Positions 48,030 through 61,070 are shown, counted from the stretch's first letter. The stretch is DNA of 64,000 bases from Nicotiana tabacum (GCF_000715075.1 NC_134082.1:106122399-106186398); one strand, 5' to 3'. Made by a program: numbers and translations. The notes: generated by a model from the sequence alone, not told the origin.

Positions 48030-48690
48030 TATTATCTTAGGAGAAAATTCATCGGACTAGGTTTTCTATCTTAGGAGAAAGATTCATCAGACTAAGATTT
48101 TGATCCTAGGAGAAAGTTCATCAGACTAGGTCTCTTTTCTACTTCTTTTTGGTATCTTAGGAGAAAGATTCATCAGACTAAGAATTCTATACTAGAAGAA
48201 AGTTCATCAGACTAGGTCTTCTATCTTAGGAGAAAAATTCATCAGACTAAGATTGCGATCCTAGGAGAAGATTCGTCAGACTAGGTTCCCTTTTTTTGTT
48301 ATCTTAGGAGAAAGATTCATCAGACTAAGATTTTTATCCTAGGAGAAAATTCATCAGACTAGGTTTTCTATCTTAGAAGAAAGATTCATAAGACTAAGAT
48401 TTTGATCCTAGGAGAAAGTTCATCAGACTAGGTTTCCTTTTTTTGTTATCTAAGGAGAAAGATTCATCAGACTAAGATTTATATCCTAGGAGAAAATTCA
48501 TCAGACTAGGTTTTCTATCTTAGGAGAAAGATTCATCAGACTAAGATTTTGATCCTAGGAGAAAGTTCATCAGACTAGGTCCTATCTTAGGAGAAAAATT
48601 CATCAGGCTAAGATTTTGATCATAGCCTAATGAATCTTTTTCCTTGCTAAGACTAGGTCCTATCTTAGGAAAAAGATTCATCAGACTAGG
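48030..48690. repeat. tandem array of alternating about 33-bp hairpin monomers (element A 3' UTR)
   Basis: About 17 monomers of the form CTTAGGAGAAAGATTCATCA.. or CCTAGGAGAAAGTTCATCA.. alternate in a dimer of roughly 65-75 bp. One class ends in CTAAG, the other in CTAGG, each pairing with its own left arm (CTTAG/CTAAG, CCTAG/CTAGG). T runs separate some dimers. No codon structure is kept. Retro-sense is minus. Confidence 0.85.
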
Positions 48691-49489
48691 TCCTTATTTT
48701 CTTTTTTCTTTTTTTTTCTTTTTCTTTTTTCTTTTTTTTGAATCACTTTCCTTGCACTGCTTTGTTCCTGTTTCATACAAAGAAAAATTTGTCAGTTTTG
48801 AAAATGGTAGTCGGTTTGTGTCCTTGAGTCTTGAGCAGCTTGGCTTTTGCTCGATCATCTTGAGTCGGTCTCAAGAGACTTTTGTTCTGCACCAACTCTG
48901 ATTGTTTCACACCCATTACCATTTGTATTTGCAGCTTAAACAGCCTTATCCCAACTGGAGATCTTTGCTTAGGTGACCTTTTCTGATATCTTGAATGACT
49001 TCCTATTTTTTGAGCAATTTGTCTGTTAGAGAGAATCGTAAGTTATCTTTGCTTGCGTCAAGTAGGCTGACAAGAGTCTTGGGGGGAGCTTTTGCATGAA
49101 TCCTTAAGGCATGTTGATTGTAACAACTGAGTGTGCTGGCCAAATTTACTTTGTGCAACTGAAAAGCTAGTAGCAAATTTTGAAATCTTTTCTTATTTGT
49201 TTTGACAAGGACTGACTCAGAGTGAAGGACACAATGATGCAAAGAAATGAATATTAACAAGAAATGCCCCCTATCGGAAGGACAGAAGGAAGAGTTTTTT
49301 TTTCATTTTTTGATAACTAGCCTTAATGATCATGACATGTATTTTGGACTCAACGACCTGATCTATCAAACTAATCCAATCCTCCCTTTTACCATTCTTA
49401 TGACCTTTGAAGTCGGGCTTGTTCGTGCCGATCCTTTGCATCGGCTTCATGACTCACTTTCGACTAGTAGTGTCCCGAGGAGTTTTCAC

Positions 49490-52400
49490 TGTCACACCTC
49501 TTTTTTCACCTACACCCCTGTAAGGGTATAAGGGAGTTTTTCCAATTAAAGGACAATCGAAACGGGATTTATATTAAGAAATTCAGAGTCGCCACTTGGG
49601 AGATTTATGGTGTCCCAAGTCACCAGTTGAATCCCGAATCGAGGAAAATATTGACTCTGTTTAATAGTCCGCGAACCAGAAATCCGGATAAGGAATTCTG
49701 TTAACCCGGGAGAAGGTGTTAGGCATTCCCGAGTTCCGTGGTTCTAGCACGGTCGCTCAACTGTCATATTCAGCTTAATTATCTGATTTTTATACAATTA
49801 TGAACCTATGTGCAAATTTTAACTTAAACCGTTTTTATTATTATCATTATTATTTTAATAGAGAATTGCAACGTTGTGAAAATGTATCTCGAACCACGTC
49901 ACATCAATGTACCCGTGGTTATCGACACATTTCGACTCCGTTGAGATTTGGATTTGGGTCACATAAATGTGCACCCGAGTTTAAGAAAGTAAATTATTAA
50001 AGGCGCGCCTAAAGCGACTAGCGTATTATCATTTTGGGAAGAAGGCCGTGAAATTCGCTAAGCGGCCGATCCCGAGTTCTAAGTAATTAATATATACAAT
50101 CGTGAGGGCTCCGCAATCTGTGAGTTTTACTAGGCGAGGCTTATCTCGTTTATTTTAAAAGGACAATCCTAAAGTGACTACATTTTTTCTATTTTTATTT
50201 ATCTCTAAAAGAAAAAGAAATCCTACCCAATCAACTTAATTCACAAAGTCCGGTACATTAAGGTTTGTTATAACTGGGGTTCATGGGCACTTGAATTCAA
50301 ATCATTCAACAGTTTTGGGCCTTTCTACAGTCCGTGTAAGAAATCAGTACAAACGCCAGCTTGGGCCCAAATGTAAGCCCAATTGAACAACGGCTGAAGG
50401 CAGGACCCCAAGTCAAATCTCCACAGCATCAGTTACATGAATAAAATGCGAATATTACTCCTACTCATTCTACCGTTCGTTATTTACATATAAGAAATGG
50501 CTTATATCATGCATCAAGTCCAATTTGGTTTAACACTGCCTTTATTAACGTCAATCCGGGCAACCAGTACCCTTAATTTGAATTACATGTTCCTGCTTCA
50601 AAACTAGTGAACCATTACCAATTGTTTTGAGAAATCTGTGATTATTTAACAGTAGAACAACACAATCAGAAATGCTAAAATCATAATTGACGCCTACGAC
50701 TGGTGCTATCTAACAATGCTAGTCACATTTACAATCTTCTCTTCTTTTCAATTGCTGCAGTGATATATGAATTATCAAATGGTGTGCAAGCTAAATACTC
50801 AAAACTAATAGAACATAATCTAACAACTATAGCTTCCGATTGATTTTAACAGTCCATTAAGCTCGTTCCTAACTTCACAGATGCCCACATGCAGTAGTAT
50901 GAACTATGTTTTTAAACAACAGTAGAAACTCATACAACTTAATTTCAGTCCAACTATTATAGACTAACAGGGATCTATATCATCAGTGAGTGTAGAATTT
51001 AAACACACAACTCAAAGAGAGGTTAAATCAGAAACAAGCTTCACTTCTTCATATAGCATTATTTCCGCACATTTTCAGCCTACAGTCATTCGAAGGATGC
51101 AATGTGTACCTGGCATTTGAAAATATAAGAAGAGGCATATGAGAATCAGCAGAGCAGTAACAACACAGCAACAACAAACAACAACAGATAACCAACAGCT
51201 TGAAAGTGACCCAATGTGGTACTAGAAGGACCAAAATGCAACCCAGGAATGAAATAGAAAAGAGATTGACCCACAACACTTCCAGTAGCAAAACACACCA
51301 GGAATAAATCAGGAAAACCAGTTAAAACTCCAGCAATACCAATAGCAACACAAACACCCAAAGTAAGCCTAACAGAACTTGAGTTTAAACCAGAAAGTAG
51401 ACCAATAGACTTCAAGAGTAGATTCAGCAGGCAACAAAGAGCATGAATCAGTGTTTAAGACTCCAAATCCAACTAAGAACCAATGGAACAGTAACTTTCA
51501 ATCCTTTCCTATTTTTTCTTCTTTTTTCAAACTCTCAGACTTAGTTTCAAAATTGAATCCTTCAAGAACTCCTAAACATCTCAGAATACCTCTCTCCGAT
51601 CCCCCCTTATTACTGTCCAGACCCCTCTCCTTTATAGCCAATCTTTTTTATCCTCTTTCAGCTCTTAGGAGCATTTAGACCCATTAATCAAACATTTTCT
51701 CCCATCATCTTCTCTAGAACTCCACTAAGGTCTATTTTGTCCCCCATTAACCCTTGTCTTTTCTTTATTTTATTCAATGGTTATGGGTAGTGCATACTTT
51801 AATTAAATTCCCCTTAGGTCTCCCTATGCTATTATGTTTGTTCCCCACTATTACTAAACAATTGCATTAGTTTAAGGGTACTTTAGTACCCTACTATCAG
51901 CCCATTCATCTTAAGCCACTTTCAAACCTTTTAACCCTAAAATACCCTCCTAAAGTCCATGAGATTACTGTCCTACCCAATCCCTTTCACTCTGCATTGA
52001 ACCTTTCAGCTATAACCAGTTCAAACTATCAAAATCCTAACAACTGACTCCTAACTCAACTGGACAGATTACAAAACTTCAGATTGGAAAGACCAGTAGT
52101 CCTCCTGATGACCAACTAGGCAGGTAATCAACAACATGAATTGCAAACAAAGGGAATCACACACTATAGAATAAGTTTTAATTCATAATAATTTGGCTAA
52201 ACCCAACTACTATAAATATGAGACTGCAATTAGAGATGAGGCAAAGCAAGTGTCATGAAACGAAACCTGATTAATAGCACTAGTCTAGGATTAGACAATC
52301 ACGAACCATTTCCTAAGCATTAGGTCTATTGTACAGGCTAACATCACTGATTAAGGGATCACAACGACAAAATAATTGGTAGCCTGAACTTGACCAAACT

Positions 52401-53945
52401 AAACAGACACAAATTAAACCAGTTCTTGACAAATTCAACTCGCAGACTGGCCCAAGTTTGGACCTTAGACTACTGACCATAATTCAAACGAGAAATTCAT
52501 GCCAATTTATAGAAGAGGAAGGGACAAACAAACGGAACTGCAAGAGTGAACAATCAAAATTGGACGTAAAACACTTACCCGAATCATAACTCGATAAAAA
52601 AAACTCGAGGCTCTTCCCATTTTCAAGCCGAGACGGACTTTAACCATGTGTTTTCGAAGGAAAACAACATGGCTAAGTCAGTCTCTGGATCAAAATTCAT
52701 GGAACCTGTCCTGCCTAACTTCGATCTGGAATCCGAGCTACCCCACGATGATTTGAAAAGAGTCGATCAGGGATTCATGGTGAGGGGGTCCAGGAGATCA
52801 CAAGGTGTGAGTTTGGTGGCATTTGAACGGATTAGGGTTTGGGTCGATTCCTTTGATCTAAGATTCGAGGAGCTCGGGGGTGATTCGAAGAAAACTGAGC
52901 ATGGGACTGGAACGAGGAAGTCTTGGGGAAGCTGTGGTGTGAAATTGGAGGCTATTGGACGAGATAGGGTTCCGGCCTGATTTTCGATCTAATATTCGAA
53001 GCACACGGCTGTGATTCGAGGGATAAGAGTTAGGGATTCGGAATGGGGAGGTCGAGGGGAATCGGTGGTGAAAAGATGGGGTCGTTTGGACCACCGGAAC
53101 CGCCATGAGGCGATTTCCGGTGGGCGGAGCATGGTGGTTGAAGGCGGAGGATCTGTTCGATCTCTGAAGCTCAGAGACGAAGATGTGAGGGGGGAGGGGG
53201 TTTTGGTTTAGGGGGCGGGGTAGGATTTAGGAATATATACGGAGGGGGTGTTTTAATCCTGGCCGTTGGATCAAGCACGATCAACGGCCTGGATCAATTC
53301 ACTTGATAGGCACGGTATCGTTTGGAGTAGTACTGGGGCGGTCCGGGTTGGGTCAAAAATGGGTAAGAGAGATTGAATCTCAACCGTTGGATCGATTTAA
53401 TCCAACGGCCTTGATTAAGAGGGACCAAACGACGTCGTTTTAAGACGTCTCTGGCCAGGCCAACTGGACCTGGTAAATGGGTGATTTGGGCCTGATTTTT
53501 TGTCCAAAAATAAGGGCCCAATCCGATTTTCACTATTTTCTTCTTTTTCTTTCATTTTCTTTTAATTCCTTTTCAACTAAAAATCCTAATTAAATTATAA
53601 AATTGACAATTAACAAAAACATTAACTCTTAATAATAGCTATCACACGAAATTAAACATCAAATAAAGATAAAATCACACAATTCGAACATTAAATGCAA
53701 TTATGCAAAGTACATATTTTTGTGATTTTTCCATTTTGTAAAACAAACTTGATTGTTTAATTAATTCCTAAATTGTAAAATTAAATCCTAAATACACATG
53801 CAACACATATTTTTGTATTTTTCTTAATTAAAGTAGAAATAAACATGCACAGAAAAAATACAAATAAATCACAAACAACACAACTATTTTTTATTTTGAA
53901 TTTTTGTAGGAGTAGTTCTTGTAGGGCAAAAATCACGTGCTCACA
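49490..53945 (-). repeat. 3' LTR of Tat element B
   Basis: Plus-strand ends TGTCACACCTC and GTGCTCACA, 4456 bp, twice the length of the LTR of element A although the outer ends are alike. A TATATATT box at 53239-53232 (minus) implies about 3.7 kb of R-U5. ORFs inside (for example 52648-52980 and 51415-51146) have no recognisable homology. Confidence 0.75.
53232..53239 (-). promoter_or_regulatory. LTR TATA box, element B
   Basis: Minus strand GTATATATTCC about 700 bp into the LTR, in the U3 position. Confidence 0.4.
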
Positions 53946-53958
53946 GCTGCCCCTCTTT
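53946..53958 (-). other. polypurine tract, element B
   Basis: AAAGAGGGGCAGC on the minus strand, followed by LTR start TGTGAGCACG; the same 13-mer as in element A. Confidence 0.75.
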
Positions 53959-54394
53959 ATCCGAAAACACAAAGAGTTTTCGTGCAAAGATAAAGTGAGC
54001 AGATACGAACAATTTTTGCCCGTTGGAATACTCCGTGCGAAGCATTTTTGAAAAGATTTAACCGAACCTTTGCTTCACAGGTTTCCTACATATCTCTGGC
54101 TAAGGGAATCGGGTTAATGTAGTTCGGGAAGTTTTGGTAGCTGGGACTACCATGGGACTGCATTTTTGCTGTTACTATTGCTGCATGCTGTTGCTACTGC
54201 TTTTCGATCTCCTTATTACACCGTGCCAAAAGAAAACAAGAAGCTAGACTTAAACTAGGAATTACAAAATCTTATCTATCTCCGACTTGATCCTGTGGTC
54301 TTCTTTCTGATTTCTGAAATGGGATTCATGCTGGGGGTATTTTTGTTGTAACCCTCCGCATTACTGACTTCTGGCTTGATCTTGAAATGTATTT

Positions 54395-55615
54395 CTCTGT
54401 TCTGCAGGCAGGCTCCTGACTTCAACTTGAATGTGTACTCCTTTGTTCTACAGGCGGACTCCTGACTTCATCAACTTCAAATATAACAAACTCCGTTCTA
54501 CAGGCGGGTTCCTGACTTCTTCAGCAATTTGAAATTTAACGACCTCCATTCTACAGGCGGGCTCCTGACTTCTTCAACTTAAAATATAACAACCTCCGTT
54601 CTACAGGCGGGCTCCTGACTTCTTCAACTTAAAATATAACAACCTCCGTTCTATAGGCGGGCTCCTGACTCCTTTAACTTAACATATAACAACCTCCATT
54701 CTACAAGCGGGCTCTTAACTTCAGCTACTTCTTAAAAATATAATACCTCCATTCTCCAGGTGGGCTCCTGACTTCACTACTTCCCAAAACATAATACCTC
54801 CATTCTCCAGGCGGGCTCCTGACTTCAACTGCTTCTTAAAAATATAGCACCTCCATTCTCCAGGCGGGTTCCTGACTTCAACCTAAACTTAAAAATATAA
54901 CACCTCCATTTTTCAGGCGGGCTCCTGACTTCGACTATTTCTTAAAGACATAACACCTCCATTCTCCAGGCGGGCTCCTGACTTCAACAACTTCTTAAAG
55001 TATAATATCTCCATTCTCAAGGCGGGCTCCTGACTTCAATTATGACTTAAAAAATATAACACCTCCATTCTCCAGGCGGGTTACTGACTTCAACTTCTTC
55101 TTAAAAATATAACACCTCCATTTTTCAGGCGAGCTCCTGACTTCATCAACTTAAAATTTAACAACCTCCATTCTACAGGCGGGCTCCTGACTTCTTCGAC
55201 TTAAAATTATAACAACCTCCGTTCTACAGACAGGGCTCCTAACCTCTTTGACTTAAAATTATAACAACCTCCGTTTTACAGGCGGGCTCCTGACTTCTTT
55301 GACTTAAAATTGTAACAACCTCCGTTTTACAGGCGGGCTCCTGACTTCAACATAAATTTAAAGATAAAGCAGCCTCCATTCTCCTGGTGGGCTCCTGACT
55401 TCAACAGCAACTCAAAAATATAACACCTCCATTTTTCAGGCGGGCTCCTGACTTCGACTATTTCTTAAAGACATAACACCTCCATTCTCCAGGCGGGCTC
55501 CTGACCTCAATAAACAATTTAGAGATAATACCTTCATTCTCCAGGCGAGTTCCTGACTTCAACTTCTTCTTAAAAAATATAACACCTCCATTCTCCAGGC
55601 GGGTTCTTGACTTCA
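54395..55615. repeat. minisatellite of about 24 units in the 3' UTR of element B
   Basis: A core CTCCAGGCGGGCTCCTGACT (variants CTACAGGCGGG.., TTTCAGGCGGG..) recurs about every 49-57 bp, with an AT-rich spacer such as CTTAAAAATATAACACCTC between cores. I counted about 24 cores by eye. Single cores of the same type occur near 47620, 47685 and 47922 in element A. Confidence 0.9.
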
Positions 55616-57500
55616 ATTTCAACTTAAAAAATGCGTTTTATTGCTGTTGGTCCTTCCTGCCTCCTGGACCATTTTCCTTCTAACTTGAAATTATCTTCTT
55701 TCAGAACTGCTTCCCTCACAACTGGTGTTTTCACTTCTTTGAAACCTGCCGGGGATAACACTGCTGGGGAATTATCTTCCTTCTTTAAGACTAGTTACTT
55801 TCCTCCTTTTAACAACCACTACCCTTAAAACTTGGGTTATCTTGCTTCTTCCAAGATTGCTTTCTTTAAAACTTGTATTGCCTTCTCCCGTAAACTGCTG
55901 GGGATTCCACTTCCTTCAAAACTTGTGTTATCTTCCATCTTCCCCAAGTGGGTATCTGGTTTCAAGAAAATTTTTGCAATGAGAGAAAATTTTCTGCCCC
56001 AGTTTGATAATCTTCTTTGTTGTCAATGACATTTCCTTTCCCCTGCTTCAAATCAAAGAAATATTTGTTAGTTTAAAACGTGGTGAGTGGTCGTGCCACT
56101 TTTGCTGGGGATGGTTTTTCTTTTCTCTTCCTTCCCCGCTCCGTGTTATCCGACCATCGTGGAACTTAGTCGATAATCTATCGGAGTTGTTCCTGCATCT
56201 CACAAATCTGCTGGGGATCCTCTTGGAATTTGATCCATAACTTTTCAACTGTTGTTTTTTCTATTTTTCTCCAACTTCCCCTGGAAATTTGGTCCTCTCG
56301 GAATCTAAACCCATTCATCATTTGGTCTTGCGACAAATTTCTTTTCGCTTTATCGCCTTATGTTTAGCCCGTCCTATCCATATTGTGTTTTTGCACCATT
56401 TTGGCAACTGGTAATAAGCTCTGAAAATCCTTTTCAAAAACAAACTGCTAGGGAGATAAAGTCTTTAGACCAAGAAATGAAAAAGTGATGATTTTAAAAG
56501 ATAGAAAAAGAAGAAATCTTTCTGAACAAATGCTGGGGAAAAGGAAAGAAAAGAACTTATCTGAATGATATAATCGATCCCAACGATCATGTCGTGCATT
56601 CCGGATTAATCAACCCAGTCTATTTGTATCAATCAATCTTTCGGACGGCCTCATCTTGCTGGGGATAAACAGGCACTCAACTCTTTACCAAATGCGGATC
56701 CTTTCTGCCAATCTTGTCTTGTCGCCTCATAGTGCCCTTCGAGGGGTTTTCACTACTAAGACTCTCTCATTTCTCTCAACTCCCGTCGCCTTATGGTGCC
56801 TGTGAAGGTTTTCACCGATAAGACTCTCTCGTTTTATTTCTCTCAACTTACATCGCCTTATGGTGCCTGTGGAGGTTTTCACCGATAAGACTCTCTCATT
56901 TTATTTTATTTTTTCCAGCTGGGGATCGGAGTGTTACCGATATGACTCTGTCTGTTGGGGATTCTTTCGGTTACCAATTCATTTCCAGCTTATGATCCTC
57001 TTCCCTGCTGGGGATCAGAGTGTTATTCCCGACTTCTGTTTGCATGACTTGGCACTTCTCGGATACTGATCGGGAGATCTTTTTGGACATCAATATGAGT
57101 TTTTGTGTATGGCTAAAAGAAAAAGGGTATCAAAAGGTTCAAAATAATTTTGATGAGTAAAACATTACAACTCTTGGAATCAAACTTCCTTCCCAAAATT
57201 ATAAACACAACTTCTGCCCCAGTTTTTCTTGCTTGGGGATTTTTTGTTTTTTGTTACACTATGTTACACTATGACCGAGTCGTGAGGTGCCTACATATCC
57301 TTCTTTGAGGAATCAGGTCAAACGTAGTTCCCAATTCCTTTGTTTTTCTTGTGACTTTTCTTTTGTCTTTATTATCATTATTTTTCTTCTCTTTTTCTTT
57401 CATTTTCATTACTGATTCCAAAAGAGGGGTATGAAAGAATAAATAAGGCTCAAAAGGAGGAAGCAAAGGTTAAAGTGTTTGGATAGAAGAAAGAATTGCC
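55616..57500 (-). other. 3' untranslated region of element B between array and pol
   Basis: No ORF with recognisable homology. CTGGGGAT words recur (for example 55749, 56107, 56213, 56922, 57008). A conserved module (CCTACATATCC..GGAATCAGG..GTAGTTC) at 57272-57330 also occurs at 54061-54125 on the other side of the minisatellite and at 47071-47138 in element A. Confidence 0.6.
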
Positions 57501-57504
57501 TCCA

Positions 57505-58880
57505 TCATTTCATTCTCCGATACCATGCCAAATGCAAACAAACAACAATTACAATTAAAAGAAACCATACATAATATCTCTTAACTACGTCAGAATTGAT
57601 AGCCATGTCGACGCATTTCCCTTCGATATCTGTTAAACATAAAGCGCCATTGGACAACACTCTGGTTACAGTGAATGACCCTTGCCAATTCGGGGCAAAC
57701 TTGCCCATTGCCTCAGCCTGATGTGGGAGGATGCGTTTCAGCACTTGCTGACCCACTTCAAACTTCCGGGGATGCACCTTTTTGTTGTATGCTCTTGCCA
57801 TTCTCTTTTGATATAGTTGACCATGACACACAACTGCCAATCTTTTTTCATCAATCAAGTTCAACTACTCCAAACGGGTTTTGACCCACTCGTCATCATC
57901 AATCTAAGCTTCAGCGATAATCCGAAGGGATGGAATTTCAACTTCCGCTGGTATTACTGCTTCAGTTCCATATATCAACAAATAAGGAGTTGCCCCTACT
58001 GAAGTGCGAACAGTAGTGCGATATCCTAACAATGCAAATGGTAGCTTCTCATGCCATTGTCTGGACCCTTCTACCATCTTCCACAGTATTTTCTTTATGT
58101 TCTTGTTGGCCGCCTCGACCGCTCCATTTGCCTTGGGATGATATGGAGTGGAATTGCGGTGTGTAATCTTAAACTGTTTACATACCTCTTTCATCAAATT
58201 GCTGTTAAGATTAGCACCATTATCTGTGATGATCACTTTTGGGATCCCAAATCTACAGATGATATGGGAATAAACAAAATCTACCGCTGCCTTCTTGGTT
58301 ACCGACTTGAAAGTCTTAGCTTTAACCCACTTAGTGAAATAATTGATGGTCACCAGAATGAACCTATGCCCGTTGGATGCTGCTGGCTCAATTGGTCCAA
58401 TGATATCCATGCCCCAGGCAACAAATGGCCATGGTGCTGACATTGTATGCAATTCTGTCGGCGGAGAATGAATCAGATCTCCGTGTATCTGACACTGATG
58501 GCATTTCCGCACGAAACTGATACAATCACGCTCCATAGTGAGCCAATAGTACCCTGCTCGAAGAATCTTCTTCGCCAATACATATCCGCTCATATGTGGC
58601 CCACAAACTCCAGCATGTACCTCTGTCATAACTGTCGTGGCTTGACTAGCATCTATACATCTCAACAATCCCAAATCTGGTGTTCTTTTGTACAACACTC
58701 CTCCACTGAGGAAAAATCCATTTGCCAGTCGCTGAATGACTCTCTTTTGATCTCCGGTGGCCTGCTCCGGGTATATCTCCATCCCGAGGTATTCCTTGAT
58801 ATCATAGAACCATGGTTCGCCATCCAGTTCTTCCTCTATCGTGTTGCAATAAGCATGCTGATCACGAACCTAGATATGCA
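57505..58880 (-). pseudogene. Tat element B integrase
   Basis: The minus frame 58782-57904 covers the HHCC zinc region (HAGVCGPHMSGYVLAKKIL, CHQCQ) and the core with all three catalytic acids: D in GMDIIGPI, D in ITDNGANLN, E in AVEAANKNIKKIL. A C-terminal SH3-like part follows (GKFAPNWQGSFTV). Two TAG codons at 57904-57906 and 57865-57867 stand where Gln is usual, separating core from C-terminus. The enzyme would insert element DNA into the genome. Confidence 0.85.
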
Positions 58881-58899
58881 ACGGTCAACATGAATTTTG

Positions 58900-59790
58900 T
58901 CTGGGTGGTGCAACATTGACGCTAAAGTGGCCAAAGCATCGGCAACCTCATTATGAACTCTTGAGATGTGTTTGAACTCCACTAATCGAGATCACTTGCT
59001 CAGATCGTGCAAACATTGTCGATATGGAATAAGCTTCAAATCCCGTGTTTCCCATTCACCCTAAATCTGATGCACCAGGAGGTCCGAGTCTCCCAAGACC
59101 AAGACGACCTGGACATTCATGTCTGCAGCTAACCGTAAGCCCAGAATGCATGCCTCATACTCAGCCATGTTGTTGGTACAATAGAAACGTAGCTGAGCCA
59201 TAACAGGATAATGATGTCCTGTTTCAGAAATAAGTACCGCTCCTATTCCAACTCCCTTTGCATTTGCAGCTCCGTCAAAGAAAAGTTTCCACCCTGGTTC
59301 CTCGGTTAATTCTAACTCATCTATATGCATCACTTCTTCATCAGGAAAATACGTCCTTAAGGGCTCGTATTCTTCATCAACAGGATTCTCAGCCAAGTGA
59401 TCGGCCAATGCTTGGGATTTCATGGCCGTCCTCATTACATAGACAATGTCGAACTCCGTGAGTAATATTTTCCATTTCGCCAACCTCCCTGTGGGTATAG
59501 GCTTCTGGAAAATATACTTCAATAGATCCAGGTGTGAAATAAGGTAAGTAGTATAGGATGACAGATAATGCTTCAACTTTTGGGCCACCCAAGTTAGGGC
59601 GCAACACGTCTTCTCAAGTTGAGTGTACTTAACCTCATAGACCGTAAACTTCTTACTGAGGTAATAGATGGCTTGCTTCTTCCTTCCTGTGATATCATGT
59701 TGCCCCAGTACGCAACCAAATGAATTCTCCAGTACCGTTAGATAGAGAATCAACGGTCTTCCTGGTTCAGGTGGAACCAACACAGGTGGA
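58900..59790 (-). pseudogene. Tat element B tandem RNase H domains
   Basis: First a retroviral-type RNase H (LILYLTVLENSFGCVLGQHD, YYLSKKF, YTQLEKTCCAL, HLDLLKYIF), then a linker, then a second, plant-type RNase H (WKLFFDGAANAKGVGIGAVL, NNMAEYEACILGLRLA, LVLGDSDLLVHQI). The second carries D, E and D catalytic positions. It is cut by TAG at 59061-59063 and TGA at 58992-58994, both explainable by C-to-T change. They would remove RNA from the RNA:DNA hybrid. Confidence 0.85.
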
Positions 59791-61070
59791 TTTGATAAAT
59801 ATCTTTTGATTTGGTCAAATGCTTCCTGACATTCTGCCGTCCATTCTACCGCAACATCTTTCTTCAGTAGCCGAAAAATGGGTTCACAAGTTGCTGTGAG
59901 TTGAGCAATAAACCTGCTGATATAATTCAACCTTCCCAACAGACTCATTACTTCTGTCTTGTTCTTCGGCGGTGGAAAATCTTGGATGGATTTGATCTTT
60001 GACGGGTCCAACTCAATGCCTCACCGACTGACGATGAATCCCAACAGCTTTCAAGATGGAACACCAAATGCACATTTGGCTGGGTTGAGCTTAATATCAT
60101 ACCTTCGAAGTCTTTGGAAAAACTTCCTCAGGTCTGCTACGTGGTCTTCCTGATGCTTGGATTTTATGATCACATCGTCCACGTATACCTCAATCTTTTT
60201 ATGTATCATGTCATGAAACACAGTAGTCATTGCTCTCATATACGTTGCCCCAGCATTCTTCAAACCAAATGACATTACCCGGTAGCAATAAGTCCCCTAC
60301 GGCGTAATAAAAGCCGTCTTTTCCGCATCTTCTTCATCCATCAGAATCTGATGATACCCAGCATAACAATCCACAAAAGACCTGATCTCACGTCCGACAC
60401 AATTATCGATCAAGATATGGATGTTGGGTAATGGAAAGTTATCCTTTGGGCTTGCCCTGTTCAGATTGCGGTAATCGACACACACCCTGATCTTCCCATC
60501 TTTCTTCGGCACTAGCACCACATTAGACAACAAATCAGGATATCGAGTGACCCGATTAACCTTTGCTTGCAGCTGCTTGGTTACTTCCTCTTTAATCTTC
60601 ACACTCATGTCTGTTTTGAACTTCCTCAATTTCTGCTTGACGGGAGGGCATGCCGGGTTAATGGGCAATTTGTGAACCACTAAATCCGTGCTTAACCCCG
60701 ACATGTCATCATACGACCATGCAAAAACATCTTTGAACTCAATAAGTGTTTTGATTAGTTCTTCCCTGATATTCGGTGCAATATGGATGATTATTTTAGT
60801 TTCCCTGCCATCGTCTGCATCCCCTAAATTGACAGCTTCAATGTCGTTCAAATTGGGCTTGAGTTTCTCTTCGAACTGGCTTAATTCTCTATTTATCTCT
60901 TCAAAGGCTTCATCCTCATCGTATTCCGATTCATCATCATAATCAACCTCTTGTACAATTAGTTTGGAATCAGATTGATTTTTTAGACTGGGTTGAAGAT
61001 CCATTGTGCATGCCATGTTATTAGAACCAATATAAAGAGAACTGTTCAGAAACTGAAAAGAAGAAAACAA
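59791..61070 (-). pseudogene. Tat element B reverse transcriptase
   Basis: The minus frames give VPKKDGKIRVCVDYRNLNRA, FPLPNIHILIDNCVG, CYAGYHQILMDEEDAEKTAF, then, after a TAG at 60297-60299 (Trp in relatives), YRVMSFGLKNAGATYMRAM and the catalytic YVDDVIIKSK, and the thumb (PSKIKSIQDFPPP, LLGRLNYISRF). A TGA at 60021-60023 is a second break. The catalytic Asp pair is intact. Confidence 0.85.

Larger units (their letters stand above)
45055..49489 (-). mobile_element. Tat-lineage element A: 3' LTR and 3' untranslated region
   Basis: On the minus strand: 3' UTR with tandem arrays (49489-46971), polypurine tract AAAGAGGGGCAGC, then a 1.9-kb LTR. Element B begins at 49490, inserted into this 3' UTR, so the rest of A should lie beyond B outside the window. 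LTR ends and PPT match those of element B in type (TGTCACACCTC in plus reading). Its outer end lies 11 bp from the end of the solo LTR. Confidence 0.75.

Noticed and set aside
51146..51415. Hydrophobic minus-strand ORF resembling a membrane protein
   Set aside because: Short, inside an LTR, no conserved domain, and the hydrophobicity comes from T/G-rich simple sequence.
57675..58893. Plus-strand ORFs opposite the integrase
   Set aside because: Shadows of the minus-strand integrase frame, which has clear catalytic motifs.
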